DNA of 64,000 bases, from NCBI GenBank assembly GCA_038235165.1, contig JBBSUG010000003.1, forward strand, positions 135,279 through 199,278, read 5' to 3'. A program made the position numbers and the translations under genes. Of this stretch, positions 26,284 through 35,113 are shown in pieces. Each line of letters starts with the position of its first letter. Positions within the stretch are counted from its first letter, which is position 1. The DNA is from GCA-002050365 sp038235165 (GTDB lineage Bacteria; Acidobacteriota; Blastocatellia; Pyrinomonadales; Pyrinomonadaceae). The notes under the pieces were generated by a model. It was not told the DNA's origin. It made no database searches and was given only the letters and a program-made list of their open reading frames with translations.

Positions 26284-27102
26284 TTATTGGGCGGTGAACA
26301 ATCCGGCGGGCGAATTTTGCAGTCGCGCTTTGGCGATTTCGATATAATTGCTTTCAATTTCGATGCCGGTAAAATCGCGGTCGAGATTTTGACACGCGAC
26401 CGCCGTCGTTCCCGAACCGAGAAACGGGTCGAGAACCGTATCGCCCACGCGAGTTGCACTCGATACGAGCATTTCGATTAATTTGATCGGTTTTTGCGAC
26501 GGATGTCCTACTTTTTCTTTTGATGAACCCTTCAAACTCGGCACGCGCAGAATGTTCGTCGCGTATTTTCCCTTTCCGAGATGTGTTCGGCGCGCGTCCA
26601 TATCTTTGTAGCGTTTGTCTTTGAGATATTGCTTGATGGTATCGTCATCGTAAACAATTCGCACCGCGTCTTTGTTAAAATAGGGTTTCACATCCTTCGT
26701 TTTGCGAAGTACGAGAATCATTTCGTAACACGGCGTAAAACTGTCGGAGCGTTCGTTGTAGCCGACGGCGCGATCCCAAATCAGCATATCGTGAAACTGT
26801 AGTTTTCTTGCGGCAAGTGAACATAAATGCAGCCACAAATGTTCGCGTTTGCCCAATTGCCCGAAAACAAAAAAAAGTCCGTCATCTTTTAAAACGCGGG
26901 CTGATTTTGCAATCCAATCCTCCGTCCACTCCAAGTAATCTTCTTCCGTCTGCCACTGATTGTCCCAATCTTCACCGAGCAGAACCTGAAAATAAGGCGG
27001 GTCGGCGATGATCGCCTGGAATGTATTTTCGTCAAATTCAGCAAGTTTTTCGCGGCAGTCGCCCTGATAAATTTTTGATTGGTTATTTTGAGAAATCGGC
27101 AT
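26284..27102 (-). CDS. Orphan DNA methyltransferase, beta-class N6-Ade/N4-Cyt type
   Basis: A 272-residue methyltransferase with 'IIADPPYFQ' (catalytic DPPY at 34-37) before the SAM-binding 'DPFLGSGTTA' (225-234). This is the beta order of motifs, shared by CcrM, DpnIIA-like and MboII-like enzymes. 'VGHPSQKPIKLIEML' is the usual helix before the SAM motif. The region from 110 to 195 ('IVYDDDTIKQYLKDKRYKD' and following) should hold the target-recognition part. No restriction enzyme gene is adjacent, so it is either a solitary regulatory methylase or the remnant of a system. The product methylates DNA; base and site cannot be read from the sequence. Confidence 0.88.
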   Translation of the reverse strand: MPISQNNQSKIYQGDCREKLAEFDENTFQAIIADPPYFQVLLGEDWDNQWQTEEDYLEWTEDWIAKSARVLKDDGLFFVFGQLGKREHLWLHLCSLAARKLQFHDMLIWDRAVGYNERSDSFTPCYEMILVLRKTKDVKPYFNKDAVRIVYDDDTIKQYLKDKRYKDMDARRTHLGKGKYATNILRVPSLKGSSKEKVGHPSQKPIKLIEMLVSSATRVGDTVLDPFLGSGTTAVACQNLDRDFTGIEIESNYIEIAKARLQNSPAGLFTAQ

Positions 27103-27204
27103 CAGGTTCAGCGCACGGTTTTAATTCGGGGATAATCGTTCGGATTTTCAGTTGATCCGTGTATCGGTAGATTCCGCAGTCGGCAAATTATTTCTTGAGC
27201 CGTT

Positions 27205-29634
27205 CTAATCTCTTTTTTCGATCTTTTCCAACAATTGATTAAAGCGCGGGTCTTCGCGGAGCGGCGCAAGGAGTTTGTCGTTTTCATACCACGGTTTGTT
27301 TTCGTTGCCGAGTTTAATAGCGCGTTCCATCCAGTAAAAGGCTTCGTCAATTTCGCCGATTTGAGTGCAGGCGGAAGTCATCCAGTAAGCCATATCGTGA
27401 TCGGCTTTGGCGAGACCGCGTGCCTTTTCCGTCATCTGCGCCCTGGCTTCTTCAATTCTTCCGGTATTGCCGAGATAAATCGCGTAAAGAAGACGCATTC
27501 CGTCCATTTCTTCGTTCTCGTGCAAAACGTTTTCGATTATTTTAATGGCATCGTCGGTGTCGCCGCAATAAAACATAATCGTGGAACGGAAAATCCGAAT
27601 CATCGGATGATTGGGTTCGATTTCCGCCCCTTTATCCAGTTCACGCATCGCTTCGTCGTACAATTTTTCGTAGAGAAAAATGCGGGCGCGGTTGTAACTG
27701 GCGACGACTTTCGCCATCGGGTCGAGCCGCACTAGTTTTTCCCACGAATGTAAAGATTTTTTGTATTCGCCGTCAAGCCGATACATCGTCCCTTTGACAA
27801 AATAAAGCGGTGCTTCGTTAGGAAACTGCTCTTGTAAAACCTTTATTTCCGCCCACGCCTTTTTCTTTTCGCCGCGCGAAAGATAGATGAATACTACCAA
27901 AACCCGCGCCTCGACGACATCCGGGTCATACATAAACGCTTTGCTGAAGGCGGCTTCGGCATAAGTATAATCTTCGGCGTTGCCCATTCCTTTGAAAACG
28001 CGATTGGCGTAACACGCGCCTAAACCGCTGTAAGCGAGGGCAAAATGCGGGTCGAGTTCAATAGCGTGTTTAAAGTTGGCGATTGCCGCTTCGCAATCGT
28101 CATTGGAAACGGTGCGAAAAATAAATCTGCCGAAATTGTCGCGCCCGCGTAGAAATTCTTCGTACGCCTGCGGATTTTCGGTGGCGCGGCGACCGAGCTT
28201 TTCCTGTTCGACGGGCGAGAGTTCGAGCCGCAGTCCTTCGAGTATGCGAAGGGCGATGTTGTCCTGCAAAGCGAGAATATCTTCACCCTGCGCGTCAATT
28301 CGGTCGCTCCATAAAATATCGCCTGTCAAAACGTCGAGCAGTTGCGCCGTTACGCGCAGACGGTCGCCGGCTCGCAGAAAACTTGCCGACAAAACGGCGT
28401 GAACGCGCAGCTCTCTGCCGACTTCACGCGGGTCAAATTCTTTGCCCTGATACTTGGCGATAATCGAACTCGGACGCACGATCAGCGAGCGAAGCTGGGC
28501 GAGTTCGGTGATCACCGCATCGGCGAGGGCAAATTCGTAAAAATTTGCCGCCGGGTCCTGGCTTAAATTTTTGAACGGCAAAATGGCGACGCTTTTCTTT
28601 TCCTGTCCAGTGGCGGTCAGCGTCATCTCCGGCGAATAAGTCGGCGACAGTGAAACCGATGATGAACGCTGCATAGAATTATCCGTGCTGGATTTGCCGG
28701 TGATCCAGTTCCACGCCCGTTTGACCGGATTCTCTTCCAAATATCGCGGCGCGAAAGTATCATTCTGCATTACCACGCCGCCGGTCGCTTCCTGCAAAAC
28801 GCCGCGCAAATCATCGCGCATTTGCGAAATTTTTTGGTAGCGGTCAATCGGTGCTTTGGCAAGAGCCTTGTCAATAATTTCTTGAAGACGCGGCGGAAAC
28901 GGTTCGTTTCGCATTTCGGCAATTGGTTTCGGTGTTCCGTAAAGCACTTGATGGCGCACGTCAATAACGGTTTTCCCCTGAAACGCCCAGATGCCGGTCA
29001 GCATTTCGTAAAGCAGCACGCCGGTTGAAAAAATATCGGCGCGATGATCTGTTTTTTCGCCTTTGGCTTGTTCGGGCGCGGCATAAGTCGCCGTGCCGTA
29101 AGGAATTCCGAGTTCGGTAATATCCGCCCGGTTGACCCCTTTGATATTTTCAGCCGGTTCGTCCTGAAGCAGTTTCGCTAATCCGAAATCAAGTATTTTC
29201 GCCTGTCCGTTGTCGGAAACCATAATGTTTCCGGCTTTGATGTCGCGGTGAATGATGCCGCGCGAATGGGTGTAGGCGAGCGCGTCGCAGACTTGAATGC
29301 CGATTGAAAGCGCGCTTTTCAAATCCAGAGGACGACCGCTGACAATCTGGCGGACGTTTTTGCCCGTCACATACTGCATCGCAATATAAAAAACGCCGTT
29401 GTCCTCGTGAAAATCAAAGATTGTACAGATATTCGGATGGTCGAGTTGGGAACAAAGCTGGGCTTCTCGTTCAAAACGCCTGAAGTTAGCGGTTTTGGCA
29501 GTTAATTCCGGCGGCAGAACTTTGATGACGACAGTTCTGTCGAGTTTGGTATCCTGCGCTTTATAGACTGTTCCTTGTCCGCCTGCGCCGATTTTTTCTA
29601 AAATTTTGTACTGGTTTATGTTAGAACCAACCAT
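27205..29634 (-). CDS. Ser/Thr protein kinase with TolB-like domain and TPRs
   Basis: An 809-residue Hanks-type kinase: glycine loop 'GAGGQGTVYK' (16-25), Lys38 in 'VVIKVLPP', catalytic 'HRDIKAGN' (Asp131), 'DFGLAK' (149-154) and 'TYAAPEQAKG'. After a Ser-rich linker (~300-345), residues ~348-480 resemble the TolB/FlgO-like region found fused to bacterial kinases and adenylate cyclases ('VAILPFKNLSQDPAANFYE', 'LLDVLTGDILWSDR'). The last ~300 residues are TPR helices ('LDPHFALAYSGLGACYANR' and others). No membrane segment is seen, so it is probably cytoplasmic. Such architectures are frequent in acidobacteria. Downstream of the glutaredoxin gene on the same strand; partners unknown. Confidence 0.93.
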   Translation of the reverse strand: MVGSNINQYKILEKIGAGGQGTVYKAQDTKLDRTVVIKVLPPELTAKTANFRRFEREAQLCSQLDHPNICTIFDFHEDNGVFYIAMQYVTGKNVRQIVSGRPLDLKSALSIGIQVCDALAYTHSRGIIHRDIKAGNIMVSDNGQAKILDFGLAKLLQDEPAENIKGVNRADITELGIPYGTATYAAPEQAKGEKTDHRADIFSTGVLLYEMLTGIWAFQGKTVIDVRHQVLYGTPKPIAEMRNEPFPPRLQEIIDKALAKAPIDRYQKISQMRDDLRGVLQEATGGVVMQNDTFAPRYLEENPVKRAWNWITGKSSTDNSMQRSSSVSLSPTYSPEMTLTATGQEKKSVAILPFKNLSQDPAANFYEFALADAVITELAQLRSLIVRPSSIIAKYQGKEFDPREVGRELRVHAVLSASFLRAGDRLRVTAQLLDVLTGDILWSDRIDAQGEDILALQDNIALRILEGLRLELSPVEQEKLGRRATENPQAYEEFLRGRDNFGRFIFRTVSNDDCEAAIANFKHAIELDPHFALAYSGLGACYANRVFKGMGNAEDYTYAEAAFSKAFMYDPDVVEARVLVVFIYLSRGEKKKAWAEIKVLQEQFPNEAPLYFVKGTMYRLDGEYKKSLHSWEKLVRLDPMAKVVASYNRARIFLYEKLYDEAMRELDKGAEIEPNHPMIRIFRSTIMFYCGDTDDAIKIIENVLHENEEMDGMRLLYAIYLGNTGRIEEARAQMTEKARGLAKADHDMAYWMTSACTQIGEIDEAFYWMERAIKLGNENKPWYENDKLLAPLREDPRFNQLLEKIEKRD

Positions 29635-29647
29635 AAAGGATTTTAAA

Positions 29648-29780
29648 TTTTGGATTTAGGGCTTTGGATGTTTGATTGATGAATAGTCAATTTGCAATCA
29701 TAAAACGAAAATCTCTTACAGTAAAGCCTAACAAATATATTATTCCTAAATTTCGCAAATCCAAAACCCGAAATCCAAAA
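29648..29780. repeat. Inverted repeat between glutaredoxin and kinase genes
   Basis: Left arm 29648-29674 (TTTTGGATTTAGGGCTTTGG...) and right arm 29756-29780 (CAAATCCAAAACCCGAAATC...) are near-perfect inverse complements enclosing ~80 bp. The left arm lies 14 bp from the kinase start. Confidence 0.75.
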
Positions 29781-29822
29781 GTTACACAACCGGCAAACTG
29801 CCGATTAATCGAGTGTCACCGT

Positions 29823-30044
29823 TCAGCCGCGCGGCGGGTCGCCCCAACCCGACGAAATATATTCGCCGTTTTCAACGATGCAGGGAACGACCAAATCACC
29901 GCTCGAAAAATCGAGCATTTCTCTTTTGCGGGCGGGGTCGTTCTGCGCGTCGTATTCGGTGAACGCGATATTGTTCTCGTTATAATGGTTACGGGCTTTG
30001 TCGCAATACGGACAACCCGGTTTTGTATAAATCACTAATGACAT
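29823..30044 (-). CDS. Small glutaredoxin-like protein
   Basis: A 73-residue protein with 'VIYTKPGCPYCDKARNHYNE': the CPYC redox motif sits at residues 11-14. 'FTEYDAQNDPARKREML' and 'VVPCIVENGEYISSGWGDPPRG' follow the thioredoxin fold of the short 'UXX-star' glutaredoxin-like family. It likely exchanges disulfides or glutathione adducts in the cytoplasm. It precedes the kinase on the same strand, with a repeat-filled gap between them. Confidence 0.88.
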   Translation of the reverse strand: MSLVIYTKPGCPYCDKARNHYNENNIAFTEYDAQNDPARKREMLDFSSGDLVVPCIVENGEYISSGWGDPPRG

Positions 30045-30365
30045 AAATTATCCTCCGCCGACAGTATAACAAATTAAGTTTTAACGTTTGAAAGCGGCAC
30101 GGCGAAATAGTTAGAACGGCAATCAAAAACTAAAGCGCGGATTGATGGAAAATCACTGCCCGCCGCATTTGGACATTCAAATAGAACGCCGTGTAAATAA
30201 AACGCCGTAAATGATAAAGTGAAGTTGTGACAGTTGAAAACATTTCGCGCCGTCGCTGAAAAACAACATTTTAGGAAATCTTCTGAACAGTCTTTCCTGA
30301 AACGTAATCCGTCGTCAGCCGTTAAATGAAAGGAAGCATCGGGGTAAAATACGGCGGGATATTGT
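30045..30365. other. Gene-free spacer
   Basis: About 320 bp between the divergent glutaredoxin and 2Fe-2S ferredoxin genes. A 111-codon minus-strand frame (30074-30409) overlaps the ferredoxin start and has no protein-family features. I see no clear promoter or hairpin. Confidence 0.5.
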
Positions 30366-30695
30366 ATGGACACGGAAAGCACCGAAAATGCCAAGAATTT
30401 AATGAACATCGAAGATTACAAAGATATATTTGAACCGTTTGAAAGACTCGTCGAAATAGAGATTGGCGGCACCCGGCGCGAAGTTCCCGAAAATAATTCG
30501 CTTCTCCGGTGTTTCCAGTATCTTTCGATGGAAACCGTCTCATACGGCGATTTTTGTTGGAACGGCGAATGTGCCAATTGTCAGGTGTGGCTGGAAGACA
30601 GTGCTAAAGATAAACCCGTTTTAGCCTGTCGGACGAAGGTACGCAAAAATATGAAAATCGTCAAAATGTGTTCCGAAATCGAATTGGACACTTAA
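30366..30695 (+). CDS. 2Fe-2S ferredoxin-like protein
   Basis: A 109-residue protein with the plant-type cluster pattern 'FCWNGECANCQVWL...VLACRT': Cys-x4-Cys-x2-Cys plus a later Cys. The surrounding 'VEIEIGGTRREVPENNSLLRCF' is the usual ferredoxin beta-strand start. It should carry one [2Fe-2S] cluster as an electron carrier in the cytoplasm. An internal ATG at 30402 (MNIEDYK) is an alternative start. It lies ~200 bp before hemA on the same strand; a link to heme synthesis is possible but unproven. Confidence 0.85.
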   Translation: MDTESTENAKNLMNIEDYKDIFEPFERLVEIEIGGTRREVPENNSLLRCFQYLSMETVSYGDFCWNGECANCQVWLEDSAKDKPVLACRTKVRKNMKIVKMCSEIELDT

Positions 30696-30744
30696 CCAAA
30701 AAGGAGCGTAGGCGGCGGACACTGCAAATTAGCGTTTCTATCTA

Positions 30745-30764
30745 AATAATTAGCTGTAATTATT
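30745..30764. promoter_or_regulatory. Palindrome upstream of the heme locus
   Basis: AATAATTA-GCTG-TAATTATT is a perfect 8-bp inverted repeat ~150 bp before hemA, within the region that should hold its promoter. A regulator site is possible; no known consensus is matched. Confidence 0.35.
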
Positions 30765-30896
30765 ACTCGCCGGATGGATTTGTGCGGCTCCATTTCATAA
30801 GATAATGGCAGGATAAAGTTATTTTTGTTAGAATAGTCGGTCAAGGCATTGATATTTGGTCTATTAGATTTTGTAATCAAGGAATTATTTAAGGTT

Positions 30897-32165
30897 TTGC
30901 AATTAGAAACACAAAAATCAGATTTACAGCCGATATTATTTGCCTTCGGAGTAAATCATAAAACGACTTCGATTGAGGTTCGTGAAAAGATCTACGTCCG
31001 CGACGACGAAGTTCTTGAATTGCTCGGCAAACTCAAGGAAACGCTCTCGGAATGTATGATTTTATCAACCTGCAATCGGACGGAGATTTACGGCGTTCAT
31101 CCGGCGGGCGAAGTTGATTTCGATTTTTACAGAAAACTTTTGATTGATTTTAAAGACGCTTCGGAAATTGTTAGTGAAAATGATTTTTTCTCATTCATTT
31201 CCTGCGCCGCCTGCCAGCAGCTTTTTCACGTAGCGACGAGCGCGGATTCAAAAATCATCGGCGATACGCAGATTTTGCAGCAGCTCAGACGTTCTTATCT
31301 GACGGCGAAAGACGGCGATTACACGAGCAAAATTCTCGATCAGCTTTTGCAAAGGTCGCTGAAAATCGGCAAACAAACTTACACGCAAACGGCGATTCAC
31401 AAAGGCGCGGTTTCGATCAGTTTGGCGGCGGTTGACCTTGCGCTGAAAACTTACGGAACGCTGCACGATAAAAATATTTTAATCATCGGCGCAGGCGAAA
31501 CCGCCCGTTTGACTGCCGAATGTCTTTTGAAATTAAACGTCGGCAAGATTTCGGTGACTAACAGGACAAAGGAAAATGCCGAAGAGTTTTTGAAAGAGCT
31601 GAATCAATCTCTCGATTTTGAAAGCGAAGTGATTGATTTTGAAAATTTCCGCGATAATCTAAACGAAACCGACATCATTATCAGTTCGACGAGTTCGCCC
31701 GAATATATTTTGTTTGAGAAAGATTTTATCAATCAGAATAAAAATATTTTCCTCATTGATATTGCGCTGCCGCGCGACATCGCGCCCGAAGTCGTTAATA
31801 ATGAGTTCGTAACGCTTAAAAACATAGACGATTTACATTCGGTCGTTGATGCAAATTTCAAAAAGCGAATGGCGGAAATGGCAAAGGTCAAAAAAATAAT
31901 TTACCGCGAAATGGGCGATTTTCTCGTTTGGTATTATTCACAGCCGTTGCTTCCTGCTTCGTTCAAAGCGGGACAAAAACCCGATTTTGAAGCAATCGAA
32001 GAGATCAAAAAAATCAAAGAATTTTTGGCGGCAAACGCTTCGTGGTTTCATAAAATGGCGCGTCAAACCGATGTCAGAAACGAACTCGACGACCATAAAA
32101 ATCTGATCAAACAGCTTTTTGCGATGAAAAATTCCGCGCTCAGTGAGGCAGGCGTTGAAAAATAA
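30897..32165 (+). CDS. hemA: Glutamyl-tRNA reductase
   Basis: First committed enzyme of C5 heme synthesis: reduces glutamyl-tRNA(Glu) to glutamate-1-semialdehyde with NADPH. Seen: 'FAFGVNHKTTSIEVREK', the catalytic cysteine in 'MILSTCNRTEIYG', the NADPH fold 'KNILIIGAGETARLTAECLL', 'ISVTNRTKENAEEF', and 'FLIDIALPRDIAPEV'. No ATG or GTG exists near the N-terminus; the frame is open to TTG at 30849. I chose TTG 30897, which leaves ~14 residues before the conserved core and has AAGGA upstream, but the start remains uncertain. First gene of the heme locus; the hemC frame overlaps its 3' end. Confidence 0.92.
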   Translation: MQLETQKSDLQPILFAFGVNHKTTSIEVREKIYVRDDEVLELLGKLKETLSECMILSTCNRTEIYGVHPAGEVDFDFYRKLLIDFKDASEIVSENDFFSFISCAACQQLFHVATSADSKIIGDTQILQQLRRSYLTAKDGDYTSKILDQLLQRSLKIGKQTYTQTAIHKGAVSISLAAVDLALKTYGTLHDKNILIIGAGETARLTAECLLKLNVGKISVTNRTKENAEEFLKELNQSLDFESEVIDFENFRDNLNETDIIISSTSSPEYILFEKDFINQNKNIFLIDIALPRDIAPEVVNNEFVTLKNIDDLHSVVDANFKKRMAEMAKVKKIIYREMGDFLVWYYSQPLLPASFKAGQKPDFEAIEEIKKIKEFLAANASWFHKMARQTDVRNELDDHKNLIKQLFAMKNSALSEAGVEK

Positions 32166-33108
32166 TTTTGTATTAGGCTCACGCGGCAGCGAACTCGCGC
32201 TCTGGCAGACAAACTACGTCAAAACAACGCTCGAACGATACTTTCCCGAACTAAATCTCGAAATAAAAATCATCAAAACGACGGGCGACAAACTGCTCGA
32301 TGTCGCGTTGGCGAAAATCGGCGACAAAGGTTTGTTCACCAAACAGATCGAAACCGCGCTTTTAAACGGCGAAATTGATCTGGCAGTTCACAGTTTAAAG
32401 GATTTGCAAACTGTTCAACCGACGGGACTTTGCATCGGCGCGGTGTCGAAACGCGAAAAGCCGAATGATGTTTTGATTTCCAAAAAATACCCTTCGATTG
32501 ACGAATTGCCGAAGAATGCGAAAGTTGCTACAGGCAGTTTGCGGCGCAAAAGTCAGATTTTACACTATCGAAATGATTTGCAGATTTTCGAGATTCGCGG
32601 CAATGTGCCGTCGCGCCTTAAAAAGTTTGCCGAATCGGATTTGGACGCGATGATTTTGGCTTTCGCGGGCGTTCACCGGCTCGAATTGGACGAACACATT
32701 GCCGAAATAATTCCGTTCAAAATAATGCTTCCGGCAGTCGGACAAGGCGCGATGGCGATTGAAATCCGCGAAGATGATGCGGAATTGAACAAAATAATAC
32801 AGGTTCTAAATGACGAAGAAACGCGCTTTTGCATTACGGCGGAACGCGCATTTTTGCGAACTTTGGAAGGCGGCTGTCAAGTGCCGATTGGCGCGAATGC
32901 TTTTTTGCAAAACGACGAACTTCATTTGCAAGGATTAGTGGGAAATTTGAACGGCACAATAATTCTGCGCGATAAAATCATCGGCGCGAAAAACGATGCG
33001 GAAAATTTAGGAGAACTTTTGGCAGATATTTTAATCAGAAAAGGCGCGAATGAGATTTTGGAGCAGACCCGCGAAAAGGTTGAAAACACTGAGGAAGAAG
33101 TTATTTGA
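32143..33108 (+). CDS. hemC: Porphobilinogen deaminase (hydroxymethylbilane synthase)
   Basis: Joins four porphobilinogens into hydroxymethylbilane. Family marks: 'LGSRGSELALWQTNYVK', 'IKIIKTTGDKLLD', 'IGDKGLFTKQIE', 'DLAVHSLKDLQT', 'TGSLRRKSQI' and the dipyrromethane cysteine in 'LEGGCQVPIGA'. The frame opens at GTG 32143, overlapping hemA by 23 bp; a TTG at 32155 with GAGG before it is an alternative. The stop overlaps the hemD start as TGATG, which implies translational coupling. Confidence 0.96.
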   Translation: MRQALKNNFVLGSRGSELALWQTNYVKTTLERYFPELNLEIKIIKTTGDKLLDVALAKIGDKGLFTKQIETALLNGEIDLAVHSLKDLQTVQPTGLCIGAVSKREKPNDVLISKKYPSIDELPKNAKVATGSLRRKSQILHYRNDLQIFEIRGNVPSRLKKFAESDLDAMILAFAGVHRLELDEHIAEIIPFKIMLPAVGQGAMAIEIREDDAELNKIIQVLNDEETRFCITAERAFLRTLEGGCQVPIGANAFLQNDELHLQGLVGNLNGTIILRDKIIGAKNDAENLGELLADILIRKGANEILEQTREKVENTEEEVI

Positions 33109-33848
33109 TGGAAAAGATTTTAGTCGTTAGAGAGTTTGATAAATTCAGCGAAATTTTGACGGAAAACGGTTTTGACATCATCAACCTGCCGCTGATCGAA
33201 ACAAAACCGCTCGAAGATTTACGTGAATTTGAAGCGAAGCTCAAAGATATTACAAACTGCGACGGAATTTTTCTAACCAGCAAAAACGCGGCGCGGATTT
33301 TGGCTGACAAATTGCGCGAACAAAACATCAAATACGGCGGCAAAGTCTATGTTTTGGGCAAAAGCGGTTTCGAGATTTTGAAAGACGCAAATCTCGATTT
33401 GGTTTTTGATGAAACGGCAAATACGGCGGAAGAAATGCTCGAAGATATTAAGCCGGAAGAATTGAAAGACAAAAGATTGCTGTTCGTGCGCGGCGAAAAA
33501 TCTCTGCGCGTCGTGCCGGATTTTCTGGCAGATTTGGCAAAAGTTGATGAAGTTGTCGTTTACAAATCGCGCAAAATTGCGGTCGAAGCTGATAAGCTAA
33601 ACGAAATTTGTCAGCAGCTTGAAAAAAGCGAAATTTCCGCCGCGTGTTTTTTCAGTCCGAGCGGGGCAGAAAGTTTTTTAGAGCAATTCGGCACGGAAAT
33701 ACTGCATCAAACTGTCATTGCGACCATCGGAAAAACAACCGCCGAATTTTTTGAACGGCGGAATTTAGAAGTTGATTTCATTTCGCCGAAAGCGTCGGCG
33801 GAAAATTTTGCAGTTGAGTTTATTGAATATTTAAGGGAAGAAAATTAG
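33108..33848 (+). CDS. hemD: Uroporphyrinogen-III synthase
   Basis: A 246-residue protein that closes hydroxymethylbilane to uroporphyrinogen III. The family is poorly conserved; here 'ILVVREFDKFSEILTENGFD', 'CDGIFLTSKNAARIL', 'KRLLFVRGEKSLRVVPDFL', 'VDEVVVYKSRKI' and 'IATIGKTTAEFFE' match the two-lobed fold. The ATG overlaps the hemC stop by one base. Its TAG stop codon lies inside the left arm of the following palindrome, so the repeat supplies the gene end. Confidence 0.88.
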   Translation: MEKILVVREFDKFSEILTENGFDIINLPLIETKPLEDLREFEAKLKDITNCDGIFLTSKNAARILADKLREQNIKYGGKVYVLGKSGFEILKDANLDLVFDETANTAEEMLEDIKPEELKDKRLLFVRGEKSLRVVPDFLADLAKVDEVVVYKSRKIAVEADKLNEICQQLEKSEISAACFFSPSGAESFLEQFGTEILHQTVIATIGKTTAEFFERRNLEVDFISPKASAENFAVEFIEYLREEN

Positions 33849-34056
33849 CCACGAACAAACACGAAAAAGACGCGAAATAAAACAGAAAACGAAGAAATTT
33901 AGCCACTGATGCACACAGGTAGCCACAGATTTTTAAGAGATGAAGCAAATAAAATTCTTATAATTTTATCAAATCTTCATCCGTGTTCATCTGTGAAAAT
34001 CTGTGGCTAAAAACTCTTCTCTTTTTCGTGTTCCTCTCGTGTTTGTTCGTGGCTAA
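33845..34056. repeat. Empty nested palindrome between hemD and hemE
   Basis: Outer arms TTAGCCACGAACAAACACGA (33845-33864) and its exact complement (34037-34056). Inner arms TAGCCACAGATTTT (33920-33933) and complement (33996-34009). Innermost GATGAAG (33939-33945) with CTTCATC (33975-33981) and ATAAAATT with AATTTTAT. It fills the whole spacer from the hemD stop to 11 bp before the hemE start. Confidence 0.9.
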
Positions 34057-34067
34057 AAAATAATATT

Positions 34068-35108
34068 TTGGAAAATTCACTATTTATCAAAGCCTGCAAA
34101 GGCGAAAAAACGGAGCGAACGCCAGTTTGGATTATGCGTCAAGCCGGAAGATATTTGCCGGAATATCGGGCGATCAGAGCGAAGCACGATTTTATGACGA
34201 TGTGCAAAACGCCGGAGTTGTCGAGCGAGGTAACTGTTCAGCCGATTGATATTATCAAGACGGACGCGGCGATTTTGTTTTCGGATATTCTGGTGATTCC
34301 CGAAGCGATGGGAATGCACCTCGACGTGATCGAATCGAAAGGTCCGGTTTTTGATGTGCCGATTCGGTCGGTCGAGCAGATTGATAATTTGAAACTCGAA
34401 GGTTTTATCGAACGGCTCGATTATGTGATGCAAGCGGTGGAAATGACGAAGGAAAAGCTGAATAATCGCATTCCTTTGATCGGTTTTTCGGGTTCGCCGT
34501 GGACGCTGGCGGCGTATATGGTCGAAGGGAAAGGCTCGAAAAATTTCGATATTATCAAGAGTTTTGTATATAACGAACCCGAAGCGGCGCATAAACTTCT
34601 TCAGCTTTTGGCGGATTCGGTCGTCGAATATCTGAATGCGAAAATTCGCGCCGGATGCGATGCCGTGCAGATTTTCGACACTTGGGCTTCAATACTTTCG
34701 CCGCACGATTTTGAGGAATATTCGCTGAAATATATTCGTTATATTTGCGATAACCTCGAAACAAACGGTGCGCCTGTCATCGTTTTTGCGAAAGGTGTCA
34801 GTTCTTATGAAAAATTGGCGGAATTGAAATGCAATGTTCTCGGCGTTGATTGGTCGCGCAACATCGGCGACGTGCGCGAAGAGATCAGCGGCGTAAAGGG
34901 TTTGCAAGGCAATCTCGATCCGACGGTTTTGTTCGCGCCGCGCAGTAAAATCCGCGAAGAAACCGAGCGTGTTTTACAAAGTTACGGCAAACACAGCGGA
35001 CATATTTTTAATCTCGGACATGGCATCACGCCGAAAACTCCGGTTGAAAACACACAGTATTTTGTCGAATGCGTGAAGGAATTGAGCGCGAAATATCACG
35101 CGGAATGA
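34068..35108 (+). CDS. hemE: Uroporphyrinogen decarboxylase
   Basis: A 346-residue enzyme making coproporphyrinogen III. Diagnostic motifs: 'RTPVWIMRQAGRYLPEYRAI', 'AAILFSDILVIPEAMG', 'GFSGSPWTLAAYMVEG', 'DAVQIFDTWASILSP' and 'FNLGHGITPKTPVEN'. The only start that keeps the conserved N-terminus is TTG at 34068; there is no Shine-Dalgarno sequence, and the repeat arm ends 11 bp upstream. Length is normal for the family. Confidence 0.96.
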   Translation: MENSLFIKACKGEKTERTPVWIMRQAGRYLPEYRAIRAKHDFMTMCKTPELSSEVTVQPIDIIKTDAAILFSDILVIPEAMGMHLDVIESKGPVFDVPIRSVEQIDNLKLEGFIERLDYVMQAVEMTKEKLNNRIPLIGFSGSPWTLAAYMVEGKGSKNFDIIKSFVYNEPEAAHKLLQLLADSVVEYLNAKIRAGCDAVQIFDTWASILSPHDFEEYSLKYIRYICDNLETNGAPVIVFAKGVSSYEKLAELKCNVLGVDWSRNIGDVREEISGVKGLQGNLDPTVLFAPRSKIREETERVLQSYGKHSGHIFNLGHGITPKTPVENTQYFVECVKELSAKYHAE

Positions 35109-35113
35109 GGAGA

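Noticed and set aside
29676..30038. 120-codon ORF across the glutaredoxin gene
   Set aside because: Antisense to a CPYC glutaredoxin and partly made of repeat words.
30074..30409. 111-codon minus-strand ORF before the 2Fe-2S ferredoxin
   Set aside because: Overlaps the ferredoxin start, no recognisable domain, and no ribosome-binding site.
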